Under the pieces are notes generated by a model that saw only the letters and a program-made list of their open reading frames with translations, was not told where the DNA came from and ran no database searches. DNA of 46,774 bases from Streptomyces sp. DH24. GTDB taxonomy: Bacteria > Actinomycetota > Actinomycetes > Streptomycetales > Streptomycetaceae. This document shows positions 17,399 to 24,813 of the stretch, in pieces (the first letter of the stretch is position 1; each line of letters opens with the position of its first letter). Where the stretch lies: assembly GCF_029813775.1 (NCBI RefSeq), contig NZ_JARVKW010000054.1, forward strand, positions 1 through 46,774, in the 5' to 3' direction. A program made the translations under genes and the position numbers.

Positions 17399-18244
17399 AT
17401 GGCAGACCGACCGGACCGCAAGCCGCGCAAGCCGCACACCGCGCAGGTCGTCCGCATCGAGCGGCTGACCCCCCACATGCAGCGTGTGGTGCTCGGCGGC
17501 GACGGTCTCGCCGGGTTCTCCGCGGACACGTGCACCGACCACTACGTGAAACTGCTGTTCCCGTCCGGGGGCGCGACCTACCCGGAGCCGTTCGACCTGG
17601 AGCGCGTCCGCGCGGAGTTCCCGCGCGAGCAGTGGCCGGTCACCCGGACCTACACGGTGCGCCACTGGGACCCTGAACACCGTGAGCTGACACTCGACTT
17701 CGTCCTCCACGGCGACGCGGGACTCGCCGGCCCGTGGGCGGCGCGCGCCCAGCCGGGCGAGACCGTGCGCTTCCTGGGCCCCGGCGGCGCCTACGCCCCC
17801 GATCCGGCCGCCGACTGGCACCTTCTCGTCGGCGACGAGAGCGCGCTGCCCGCGATCGCCCGCTCCCTGGAGGCACTGCCGCACGGCGCGCGGGCCCACG
17901 CCTTCATCGAGGTCTCCGGCCCCGAGGAGGAGCAGAAGATCGACTCCGACGTGGACGTCGCCTGGCTGCACCGCGGCGACCGTCCGATCGGCGAGGCGCT
18001 GGTGGAGGCCGTGCGGGGGCTGGACTTCCCGGCCGGCCGGGTGCACGCGTTCGTGCACGGCGAGGCGCACTTCGTGAAGCAGTTGCGCCGGCTGCTGCGG
18101 ATGGAGCGCGGCGTCGCACGCGAGGACCTGTCCATCTCCGGCTACTGGCGGCTCGGTCACAACGAGGACGGCTGGCAGGCCTCCAAGCGGGAGTGGAACG
18201 CGCGCATCGAGGCCGAGCAGGAGGGCACGGGCACGGCGGCGTGA
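17399..18244 (+). CDS. siderophore-interacting protein (FAD-dependent ferric reductase)
   Basis: This 281-residue protein of the SIP/ViuB family removes iron from ferric siderophores by reduction in the cytoplasm. The FAD-binding segment is RTYTVRHWDPEH (about residue 82 onward). The nucleotide-side domain shows GDESALPAIARSLE, and the family's C-terminal signature GYWRLGHNEDGW is present. The start ATG follows a GGGAG ribosome site, and the iron box just upstream predicts expression under iron limitation. A strong hairpin terminator follows at 18260-18285, so it is a single-gene unit. No siderophore biosynthesis or uptake genes lie next to it, so it probably serves several siderophores made elsewhere. 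Confidence 0.93.
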   Translation: MADRPDRKPRKPHTAQVVRIERLTPHMQRVVLGGDGLAGFSADTCTDHYVKLLFPSGGATYPEPFDLERVRAEFPREQWPVTRTYTVRHWDPEHRELTLDFVLHGDAGLAGPWAARAQPGETVRFLGPGGAYAPDPAADWHLLVGDESALPAIARSLEALPHGARAHAFIEVSGPEEEQKIDSDVDVAWLHRGDRPIGEALVEAVRGLDFPAGRVHAFVHGEAHFVKQLRRLLRMERGVAREDLSISGYWRLGHNEDGWQASKREWNARIEAEQEGTGTAA

Positions 18245-18259
18245 GGCACTGACCCGGAA

Positions 18260-18285
18260 GGCGCGCGGCACGAACGCCGCGCGCC
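18260..18285 (+). terminator. hairpin terminator after the siderophore-interacting protein gene
   Basis: GGCGCGCGGC (18260-18269) pairs perfectly with GCCGCGCGCC (18276-18285) around a 6-base loop and is followed by CTTCTTCTT. Confidence 0.8.
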
Positions 18286-18297
18286 CTTCTTCTTCAT

Positions 18298-18394
18298 CTC
18301 GCGGGGACACGGCCGGCTCCACTCGCGGGGACATGCCCAGCTTCTCTCGCGGGGACACGCCCGGCTTTTCTTGCCGGGGACATGCCCGGCACCT
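18298..18394. repeat. 24-bp tandem repeat, four copies
   Basis: CGGGGACA recurs at 18302, 18326, 18350 and 18375. Units read CTCGCGGGGACAYGSCCRGCT with variable ends. It follows the terminator hairpin, in a 304-base gap that otherwise holds only a 15-bp doublet (ACCCTGGCGTG twice) and the promoter at 18535. Confidence 0.75.
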
Positions 18395-18534
18395 CTGGAC
18401 CGCCGCCTCCCCTGCCGGGACGGCGGACGCGGCGGTGCCCGACCCTGGCGTGCCCCACCCTGGCGTGTCCGCCAATGGGGGTCGGCCTCGCGAACGCCCG
18501 GAATGGCGCGGCCGGCGCCCCTCTCGGCCACCCC

Positions 18535-18540
18535 TAGGAT
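18535..18540 (+). promoter_or_regulatory. -10 element TAGGAT, leaderless spacing
   Basis: TAGGAT ends eight bases before the GTG of the 88-residue gene. This is the spacing expected when transcription begins at the start codon. Confidence 0.5.
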
Positions 18541-18548
18541 CCGGCCGC

Positions 18549-18815
18549 GTGGCACACACCTTCGACGAACTCGTCGCCATGCAGCGCGCCGCCGACGAGG
18601 CCCACGCGCGGGTCGATAAGCTCCGGCAGACCTACGGCCGCCCCACCGACCACACCTGGTCCGCGCAGCAGACCACCACCTGGGAGACCGCCTGGCGGGC
18701 CTGGCGCGACCTCGCCCGCGACGTGCAGCGGGCGGTCGCCGAGCACGCCGCCGAGCAGGGGACGTCTCGGCAGTCGGTCGAGGCGGAGGTGGAACGGGCG
18801 GCCCGTCAGGGGTAG
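18549..18815 (+). CDS. small conserved-type protein of unknown function, 88 aa
   Basis: This is a predicted soluble, highly helical and charged protein of 88 residues (AHTFDELVAMQRAADEAHAR, then a Trp-rich WSAQQTTTWETAWRAW and a C-terminal acidic/Arg helix). The pattern of heptad-like hydrophobics suggests a helical hairpin or short coiled coil. There are no cysteines, signal peptide or catalytic motif. The GTG start is supported by a TAGGAT hexamer eight bases upstream, which would give a leaderless mRNA; no ribosome site is present. An ATG 30 bases later is an alternative. It lies 62 bases before the pseudouridine synthase, in the same direction. I do not recognise a family. Confidence 0.7.
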   Translation: MAHTFDELVAMQRAADEAHARVDKLRQTYGRPTDHTWSAQQTTTWETAWRAWRDLARDVQRAVAEHAAEQGTSRQSVEAEVERAARQG

Positions 18816-18863
18816 GCCCCGGGGCTGCCTCCGGGCGGGAGGCCGGTCCGGCCCGGCGCCGCA

Positions 18864-18869
18864 TACTCT
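18864..18869 (+). promoter_or_regulatory. -10 element TACTCT, leaderless spacing
   Basis: TACTCT (TANNNT class) ends eight bases before the ATG of the pseudouridine synthase, and no ribosome site intervenes. Confidence 0.45.
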
Positions 18870-18877
18870 GAGCCCTG

Positions 18878-19834
18878 ATGAGACGCCGCAGACCGGTCCT
18901 GCCCGCCCCCCTCCCCCAGCGCGACGGGGTCGATCCGGTGCGGGTGCGGTTGCCCGCCGGCGGGACGTGGGCCACGGTGCGGGACCATCTGGCGGAGCGG
19001 CTCGCGGCGGCGGGCCCCGGTGTGGTCGACGGCATGTTCGCGGCGGGCCTGATCGTCGGCGCGGACGGGCGCCCCGTGGCGCCGGACGCCCCGTACGTGC
19101 CGGGGACGTACGTGTGGTTCCACCGGGAGCTGCCGTCCGAGGTGCCGGTGCCGTTCCCGCTGGACGTGGTGTACCGCGACGAGCACGTCGTCGTCGCCGA
19201 CAAGCCGCACTTCCTCGCCACCACCCCGCGCGGCGGCCACGTCGCCGAGACCGCGCTGGCGCGGCTGCGCCGGGAGCTGGGCATCCCGACGCTGACCGCC
19301 GCGCACCGCCTGGACCGGCTCACCGCCGGGCTGGTCCTGTTCACCGTGCGGCCCGAGGAGCGCGGCGCGTACCAGACGCTGTTCCGCGACCGGCTGGTGC
19401 GCAAGGAGTACGAGGCCGTCGCCCCGTACGACCCCGGCCTCGCACTGCCCCGGACGGTGCGCAGCCGGATCGTGAAGGAGCGCGGTGAACTCGCCGCCCG
19501 CGAGGTCGGGGGCGAGCCGAACGCCGTCAGCCGCGTCGAGCTGCTGGAGCACCGGGCGGCGCACGGCCTGGGCCGGTACCGGCTGCTGCCCGGCACCGGC
19601 CAGACCCACCAGCTGCGGGTGCACATGACCGCGCTGGGCGTGCCGATCCTCGGCGATCCGCTGTACCCCGTGGTGACCGGCCCCGTGCCGGCCGGCGACT
19701 TCCGCCGCCCGCTGCAACTGCTGGCGCGGGAGCTGGAGTTCACCGACCCGGTCACGGGTACGGCTCACCGGTTCCGCAGTGCGCGCGTGCTCGCGGCCTG
19801 GGCGTCGTACGACGAGTGGGCCGGTGGTCAGTAG
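18878..19834 (+). CDS. RluA-family pseudouridine synthase
   Basis: This 318-residue RNA pseudouridine synthase has the catalytic Asp D146 in the signature AHRLDRLTAGLV, preceded by VVADKPHFL and followed by KEYEAV and TGQTHQLRVHM, all standard RluA-family elements. The N-terminal part (about 20-85) contains a divergent S4-like region. Enzymes of this subgroup modify 23S rRNA or tRNA uridines; the target position is not predictable. The gene ends with seven bases overlapping, tail to tail, the stop region of the convergent P450 gene, so the two transcripts are antisense at their ends. Transcription is probably leaderless from TACTCT. Confidence 0.9.
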   Translation: MRRRRPVLPAPLPQRDGVDPVRVRLPAGGTWATVRDHLAERLAAAGPGVVDGMFAAGLIVGADGRPVAPDAPYVPGTYVWFHRELPSEVPVPFPLDVVYRDEHVVVADKPHFLATTPRGGHVAETALARLRRELGIPTLTAAHRLDRLTAGLVLFTVRPEERGAYQTLFRDRLVRKEYEAVAPYDPGLALPRTVRSRIVKERGELAAREVGGEPNAVSRVELLEHRAAHGLGRYRLLPGTGQTHQLRVHMTALGVPILGDPLYPVVTGPVPAGDFRRPLQLLARELEFTDPVTGTAHRFRSARVLAAWASYDEWAGGQ

Positions 19835-21321
19835 CCGCGCCACCAGCGCAGCAAGCGCTGCCAGGCACCGAGCGGGCGGGCCGGTGCGGGCGCCGGCCCC
19901 GGCGCGAGGGGCGGCTCGGGCTGCGGCACGGCGGCTTCCGGTGCCGGCCGGGGCGTCGGAACCGGCTGGGAGCGGGGCGGTTCGGTGCCGATGTGCCAGT
20001 CGGCGCGCTGCCGCGGGACCGAGAGGCCCGGCGTCTGCGTGACCTCCTGCTGCTCCGAGGGCTCGAAGCGCACCGGCAGCTCCACCAGATGGCGCGACGC
20101 GATCGACGACCGCCAGCTCAACTCGTCCTCGTCGCAGTCGAGTTGTACGTCGGGCAGCCGCAGCAGCAGCGCGTCGACGCCCGTGTCGGCGATGGCGCGG
20201 CCGATGTCCTGGCCGGGGCACTCGTGCGGGCCGCCGCCGAAGGCCAGGTGGGACCGGTTGCCCTGCATGTTGGCCGCCAGGTCGGGCCGCACCCGGGGGT
20301 CGACGTTGCCGGGCGCGATGCCGAACAGCAGGCCGTCGCCGGCCCGGATGCGCTGCCCGCCCAGTTCCACGTCCTGCTTGGCGAAGTAGGCGAGGACGGT
20401 GCTGAACGGCGGCTCGTCCCACAGGGACTGCTCGACCGCCTCGGGCACGGTCATCTGGCCGCCGCTGAGCCGGGCCCGGAATCCGGGGTCGGTGAGCACC
20501 ACGCGCAGCACGTTGCCGATGAGGTTGGTGGTCGCCTCGTAGGCGGCGAGGAGCACCACGCGCAGGTGCTCGCGGACCTCGTCGTCGGTGAGCCGGGCCG
20601 GGTGGTTGACGAGGTGACTGGCGAAGTCCTCGTCGGGCTGGGCGCGGCGCCGCGCGGTGAGCCGGCCGAGGGCCTCCATGACGTAGGCGTGGCTGGCCAT
20701 GGAGGTCGCGGTGCCCTTGAGGGTGTCGCGGGCGGCCTCCACCATCCGGTCGTTGAACTCCTCGGGCATGCCGAGGATCTCGCACAGCACACCCATCGGC
20801 AGGTGCTCGGAGAACTGCCCGACGAGGTCGGCGCGGCCCTGTTCGCAGAACCGGTTGACGAGGGCCTGGCTGTGGCGGTTGATGTGCCGGCGCAGGCTGC
20901 GGTAGTCGATGGTCGACATGGCGCCGGTGACCGCGCCGCGCAGCCGCTTGTGTTCGTCGCCCTCGGCGTGCGAGCAGATCGGCTGCCAGGCGATGTGCGG
21001 CATGAGCGGGTGGTCGGGCTTGACCTTCCCCTCCTTGAGCGGGGTCCAGATGCGGCTGTCCCGGCAGAACTGGGAGGGGGTGCGCACCATGTGGAGGTTC
21101 TCGGCGTGGCCGAGGACCACCCACACGGGGATGTCGTCGTGGAGCAGCACGGGCGCCACGGGGCCGTGTTCGGCCCGGAGCTTCTCGTACAGTTCCTCCA
21201 GGTCGTCCGTCTCGTGCAGCCGTTGCAGCCCGCCGGGTCCGAGACCGTGCGCGGGGCAGCCGGGGGGCGGGACGAGCCGGGGGTCGCCCGTTCCGGCCGG
21301 GAAGTGGGAGTCAGGCGTCAC
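19828..21321 (-). CDS. rarE: conservon cytochrome P450, CYP157-like, lacking the ExxR arginine
   Basis: This 497-residue P450 has the heme ligand C368 in FGGGPHECPG and an I-helix LLAAYEATTN (258-267) with Thr. The normally invariant ExxR of the K-helix reads EQSLW at 297-301, so the arginine is replaced by Leu/Trp context. The same EQSLW at the same numbering has been reported for S. coelicolor CYP157C1. A Pro-rich tail of about 75 residues follows the P450 fold. The GTG at 21321 is the last conservon start. Upstream genes rarA-rarD are on the same strand. In the S. coelicolor conservon rarABCDE the complex affects aerial growth and antibiotic production; catalytic substrate is unknown. Confidence 0.9.
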   Translation of the reverse strand: MTPDSHFPAGTGDPRLVPPPGCPAHGLGPGGLQRLHETDDLEELYEKLRAEHGPVAPVLLHDDIPVWVVLGHAENLHMVRTPSQFCRDSRIWTPLKEGKVKPDHPLMPHIAWQPICSHAEGDEHKRLRGAVTGAMSTIDYRSLRRHINRHSQALVNRFCEQGRADLVGQFSEHLPMGVLCEILGMPEEFNDRMVEAARDTLKGTATSMASHAYVMEALGRLTARRRAQPDEDFASHLVNHPARLTDDEVREHLRVVLLAAYEATTNLIGNVLRVVLTDPGFRARLSGGQMTVPEAVEQSLWDEPPFSTVLAYFAKQDVELGGQRIRAGDGLLFGIAPGNVDPRVRPDLAANMQGNRSHLAFGGGPHECPGQDIGRAIADTGVDALLLRLPDVQLDCDEDELSWRSSIASRHLVELPVRFEPSEQQEVTQTPGLSVPRQRADWHIGTEPPRSQPVPTPRPAPEAAVPQPEPPLAPGPAPAPARPLGAWQRLLRWWRGY

Positions 21322-21380
21322 AGTGGTCGCTCCGGAGCTGAGAAGAATGAAGGCAAGGGGTACGGGGCCGGGCAGGGGCG

Positions 21381-22001
21381 TCAGGTCAGGGAGCCCGTCA
21401 CGGCGAGCGAGTGCAGGAAGCGCATCAGGGTCAGCAGGACGTCGCGGCTGGAGGCCCGGCGGCGCACGTCGCAGTCGATGATGGGGATGTCCTCGGCCAG
21501 GTCGAGTGCGGCCCGCAGATCCGGTACGGGACAACGCGGCGCGTCCGGGAAGGAGTTGACGGCGACGACGAACGGCACGCCGCGCTCCTCCAGCCGCCCC
21601 ATGACGTCGAAGCTGACCTCCAGCCGGCGGGTGTCGACGAGCACGACGGCGCCGAGCGCCCCCTCGAACAGGCCGTTCCACAGGAACCAGAAGCGCTCCT
21701 GGCCGGGTGTGCCGAACAGGTACAGGACGAGCTGGTCGGTGATCCGGATGCGGCCGAAGTCCATCGCCACGGTGGTGGCCGTCTTGGTCGCCGAGCCGAA
21801 GTTGTCGTCGACGCCGATGCCGGCCTGGGTCATCGTCTCCTCGGTGGTCAGCGGTCTGATCTCGCTGACCGAACCCACCATGGTGGTCTTGCCGACCCCG
21901 AAGCCCCCCACGATCACGATCTTCACCGCGGCCTGTGCCGTGTGCGGCAGTTGGTCCTCGGTCCGTGGGCCCGGGATGGTGTCAGAGCCTTTGAAGTCCA
22001 T
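21381..22001 (-). CDS. rarD: conservon Ras-like GTP-binding protein
   Basis: This 206-residue small GTPase-like protein has a Walker A/P-loop at residues 32-40 (GGFGVGKTT) and a G3 motif GTPGQ (97-101) in place of the usual DTPGQ, followed by ERFWFLW. A specificity element akin to NKxD is VNSFPD. These features fit the actinobacterial conservon family of MglA-like switches. Its ATG lies 20 bases inside the end of the DUF742 gene. Together with the kinase-like ATPase, roadblock and DUF742 proteins it probably forms a membrane-associated complex resembling a eukaryotic G-protein system. Confidence 0.92.
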   Translation of the reverse strand: MDFKGSDTIPGPRTEDQLPHTAQAAVKIVIVGGFGVGKTTMVGSVSEIRPLTTEETMTQAGIGVDDNFGSATKTATTVAMDFGRIRITDQLVLYLFGTPGQERFWFLWNGLFEGALGAVVLVDTRRLEVSFDVMGRLEERGVPFVVAVNSFPDAPRCPVPDLRAALDLAEDIPIIDCDVRRRASSRDVLLTLMRFLHSLAVTGSLT

Positions 22002-22383
22002 GCATCACCGCTTCGAGGATGTCTCGGTCGGGGAGCGCCTGGCGGACGATCGGGGCGCGCGCCTGCACCAGTTCGGCCGTCAGCAGGTCGGTGATCAGCA
22101 CGGTCACCACGCTGAACGGCAGGTTCAGATAGGCCGACAGCTCGGCCACGGAGAGCGGGGCGGCGCACAGCCGGATCAGTGCGGCCTGCTCGGGTGTCGC
22201 GGACGGGGAGGGCTCGGCGCGCGCCACGATCAGCGTGACCAGGTCGAGTTCGGCCCGTTCGCCGTCCGGACCGGCGACGACGTACAGCCGCTCGGGGTTG
22301 CGGCCCTCGCCCTCCTGCTCCGGGGCCGGTTCGGGGGGAGGTTCCTGCCGGGGGTTGCGCCTCTGGCGTTGCGGAGGAGTCAT
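21982..22383 (-). CDS. rarC: conservon DUF742 protein
   Basis: This 133-residue DUF742 protein has a basic Pro/Glu-rich N-terminus (MTPPQRQRRNPRQEP) followed by a winged-helix-like domain (RLYVVAGPDGER, AALIRLCAAPLSVAELSAYL, LPFSVVTVLITDLL). DUF742 occurs almost only in conservons, as the third gene. The ATG overlaps the roadblock gene stop by four bases (ATGA). It probably bridges the kinase-like protein and the GTPase. No enzymatic motif is present. Confidence 0.92.
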   Translation of the reverse strand: MTPPQRQRRNPRQEPPPEPAPEQEGEGRNPERLYVVAGPDGERAELDLVTLIVARAEPSPSATPEQAALIRLCAAPLSVAELSAYLNLPFSVVTVLITDLLTAELVQARAPIVRQALPDRDILEAVMHGLQRL

Positions 22384-22787
22384 ACGGTCTGCCCGTTCCG
22401 CCGGGGCGGACTGGTCAGGTGGGCACCGATGCGGCCGACGAGGTCGCGCATGCGGTTGCTCATCAGGCCGGGTTCGGCGACGACGTCGGAGAGCACCGCG
22501 AGGTAGGCGTTGGCGCCGGCGGCCATCAGGTAGAAGTAGCCGCCGTCGATCTCGATGATGACCAGCTTCATCCGGCCGTCGCTGTCGGGGATCTCCGTGG
22601 CCACGGCGCCGGCCAGGCTCTGGAGTCCGGCGCAGGCGGCGGCGACCCGGTCGGCCGCGTCGGGGTCGCCGCCGTGGCGCGCGATGCGCAGGCCGTCGGC
22701 GGACAGCACGACGATCATCTCGATGCCCGGGACGCCGTCGGCGAGATCCTTGAGCATCCAGTCGAAGTTGGCTCGCTGCTGGATCAC
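22380..22787 (-). CDS. rarB: conservon roadblock/LC7 protein
   Basis: This 135-residue single roadblock/LC7 domain (FDWMLKDLADGVPGIEMIVV, VVLSADGLRIA, GYFYLMAAGANAYLAVL) is of the kind that acts as partner or GAP for MglA-like GTPases. The GTG start overlaps the stop of the kinase-like gene (GTGA), and its own stop overlaps the next start (ATGA), so stoichiometric translation is likely. The Thr/Arg tail is short and basic. Confidence 0.92.
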   Translation of the reverse strand: MIQQRANFDWMLKDLADGVPGIEMIVVLSADGLRIARHGGDPDAADRVAAACAGLQSLAGAVATEIPDSDGRMKLVIIEIDGGYFYLMAAGANAYLAVLSDVVAEPGLMSNRMRDLVGRIGAHLTSPPRRNGQTV

Positions 22788-24391
22788 GTGAAGTCCCCTT
22801 CGTCGGCGGCCTCGGCACGGGCCGGCTCGGTGGTCGGCTGGGTGAATGCGGTCGGGTCCGGGTCGCCCTTGAGCCCCTCCCAGAACGCCTCGACCCACAG
22901 GCCGGGCGGGGGCTCGTCCTCCTTGGGCTTCACGGGCTCCGGCGCGGGCGTCGTCCAGGGGGACTCGGACACGTTCCCGGACTGCTGGGCCTCGCGGGCG
23001 GCGCGCTCGGCGGCGTACTGCTCGGCGTAGCGCTGGGTGAGGGAGGTCTTGACCCGGCTGCGGCGCTGCGGCAGGCCGTTCGCCGTCCACTCGGTGACCT
23101 CGGGGACGTCGTCCTCCGGGGACACGCTCAGGGGGGTGCGCGGGCTGGTGGGGCGGCGCTTCTTGGGGGTGCGCTTGGGGCCCTCCAGGGCGCCGGGGCC
23201 CTGCTTGGGCACGGAGGTGGCACCGATGCCGTGGGCGAGTCCGACGCCGGGCTCGTCGGTCATCATGTTGCTCGGCACGACGAGGACGGCGCGGACGCCG
23301 CCGTACGCGGAGGCGCGCAGCGACACCTGCATGTTGTGCGCCTTGCTGAGGCGGCCGACGACGGCGAGTCCGAGGCGCGGATGCTCGCCGAGGTCCTGGA
23401 GGTCTGTACCGGTCCTGGCGCGCTCCAGCATGCCCTCGATGCGGTTGCGGGCCTCCTCGCTGAGGTTGACCCCGGCGTCCTCGATCTCGATGGCGACGCC
23501 GGTCTGCACCTCGACGGCGGTGACGTGCACCTTGGTGTGCGGGGGCGAGTAGCGGGTGGCGTTGTCGAGGAGTTCCGCGGCGGCGTGGATGACGGGCTCG
23601 ACGGAGACGCCCTTGATGTTGACCTTGGCGATGGAGTGCAGCTCGATGCGGCGGTACTCCAGGATGCGGGACATGGCGCCGCGCAGCACGCTGTACAGGG
23701 CGACGGGCTGGGGCCACTGCCGGCCGGGCCTGCCGCCGCCGAGGACGGCGACGGAGTCGGCGAGGCGGCCGATCAGCGCGGTGCCGTGGTCGATGCGCAG
23801 GAGGTCGTCGAAGACCTCGGGGTTGCGGCCGTGGTCCTCCTCCATCTCCCGCAGTTCCTTGGCCTGCTGGTGGACGATCGCCTGGACGCGCCGGGCGATG
23901 CTGACGAAGGAGCGCTGCGAGGCGTCGCGCAGGGACTCCTCGGTGTCGATGATCTTCAGGACGGTCTTGATCAACGACACCTGCGGTGGGCGCAGTTCGC
24001 GGTAGGAGGGGTCGAGGTCGGGCAGCCGCAGCAGCACCTCGCGGGGCGAGAGTCCGCCGTGCAGCAGGTGCAGCGCGGCGGGCACGATCTCGTCGGCGAG
24101 GCGGCCCATCTCCGTCTCGTGGGCGGCGAGCCGGCGCTCCATGGACGTGGTGTGACGGGCGTGTTCGGCGCGCAGGTCGCGCAGGGCCCGGCCACGGCGC
24201 ACGGCTTCGGCGGCCGTCGCCACGACCAGGAGCGTGGCGACGGCACCGCACCAGCCGACCGCGGTCCGGGCCGGCTGCGCCACCCAGGCGACGGCGGCCC
24301 CGGTCACCGCGGCCATCAGGACGGCCGGCAGCAGCAGCACGCGCGCGTAGGGAAGTTCACGGCGACCGGGAGGGGATTCAACACTCACCAT
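22784..24391 (-). CDS. rarA: conservon sensor kinase-like ATPase, first gene of the operon
   Basis: This 535-residue membrane protein has two N-terminal transmembrane helices (about 18-35 and 44-62), then a coiled-coil region (about 70-130), a helical dimerisation-like domain without a clear phospho-acceptor His in the standard context, and a HATPase_c domain at about 265-385 (HAAAELLDNATRYSPPHT N-box, VEIEDAG-type G1 as IEIEDAGVNL, GLAVVGRLS G2). The C-terminal 150 residues are disordered and rich in Pro, Lys and Glu. In conservons this protein is thought to be the membrane sensor that recruits the roadblock protein and GTPase. The ATG at 24391 encodes MVSVESPPG; direct repeats TGTCATGGA lie 54-82 bases upstream. 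Confidence 0.92.
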   Translation of the reverse strand: MVSVESPPGRRELPYARVLLLPAVLMAAVTGAAVAWVAQPARTAVGWCGAVATLLVVATAAEAVRRGRALRDLRAEHARHTTSMERRLAAHETEMGRLADEIVPAALHLLHGGLSPREVLLRLPDLDPSYRELRPPQVSLIKTVLKIIDTEESLRDASQRSFVSIARRVQAIVHQQAKELREMEEDHGRNPEVFDDLLRIDHGTALIGRLADSVAVLGGGRPGRQWPQPVALYSVLRGAMSRILEYRRIELHSIAKVNIKGVSVEPVIHAAAELLDNATRYSPPHTKVHVTAVEVQTGVAIEIEDAGVNLSEEARNRIEGMLERARTGTDLQDLGEHPRLGLAVVGRLSKAHNMQVSLRASAYGGVRAVLVVPSNMMTDEPGVGLAHGIGATSVPKQGPGALEGPKRTPKKRRPTSPRTPLSVSPEDDVPEVTEWTANGLPQRRSRVKTSLTQRYAEQYAAERAAREAQQSGNVSESPWTTPAPEPVKPKEDEPPPGLWVEAFWEGLKGDPDPTAFTQPTTEPARAEAADEGDFT

Positions 24392-24813
24392 GTAGGCCCT
24401 CTGAAACGAATCGGCTGGGAGAACGGGGAGCTTGCCGCGGGATGTGTCATGGAAACCGTGGGTATGTCATGGAGGCAGACGGCATCTTCCGCGCATCAGG
24501 GAACAAACGCGCGAATTCCTCTCAACTCGGCGCGCTGCGGGCGAGCTTAGCCCGACCGGCCCAACCTCATGGCATATTCGGCGAGCACCTGACACCCCTC
24601 CCATGACAGGAGTACTCTCGGCCCCATTTGCACGCTCGGACATCATTCGCACACGATGCGTCACGGCGTACCGGTGTACGAAAACCTCCGGAACCGCCGG
24701 CAGATCAACAGCCCTTGCGGCGGTTTCGGGCCGACGGCCGTGGAGAGGACCATCCGGACGGCCACCGAGGCCGCGACCGGGACGACGACCCGGGCCACGA
24801 CCCGAGGGGCCGC
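24392..24813. other. divergent intergenic region with a 20-bp-spaced direct repeat
   Basis: This 422-base gap lies between the conservon and the biotin-carboxylase-like gene and is AT-richer in its middle. TGTCATGGA occurs at 24445-24453 and 24465-24473, exactly 20 bases apart, suitably placed for a regulator of rarA. In-frame codons upstream of 24814 on the plus strand lack coding character. No gene is called. Confidence 0.6.

Noticed and set aside
19828..21321. Part of a secondary-metabolite cluster, because of the P450 and a ferredoxin in the window
   Set aside because: The P450 is in a conservon and the ferredoxin is 24 kb away beside arc; no biosynthetic core enzyme is present.
19816..24550. 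Plus-strand frames up to 896 codons opposite the conservon
   Set aside because: Antisense shadows of the five conservon genes; no protein-like composition.
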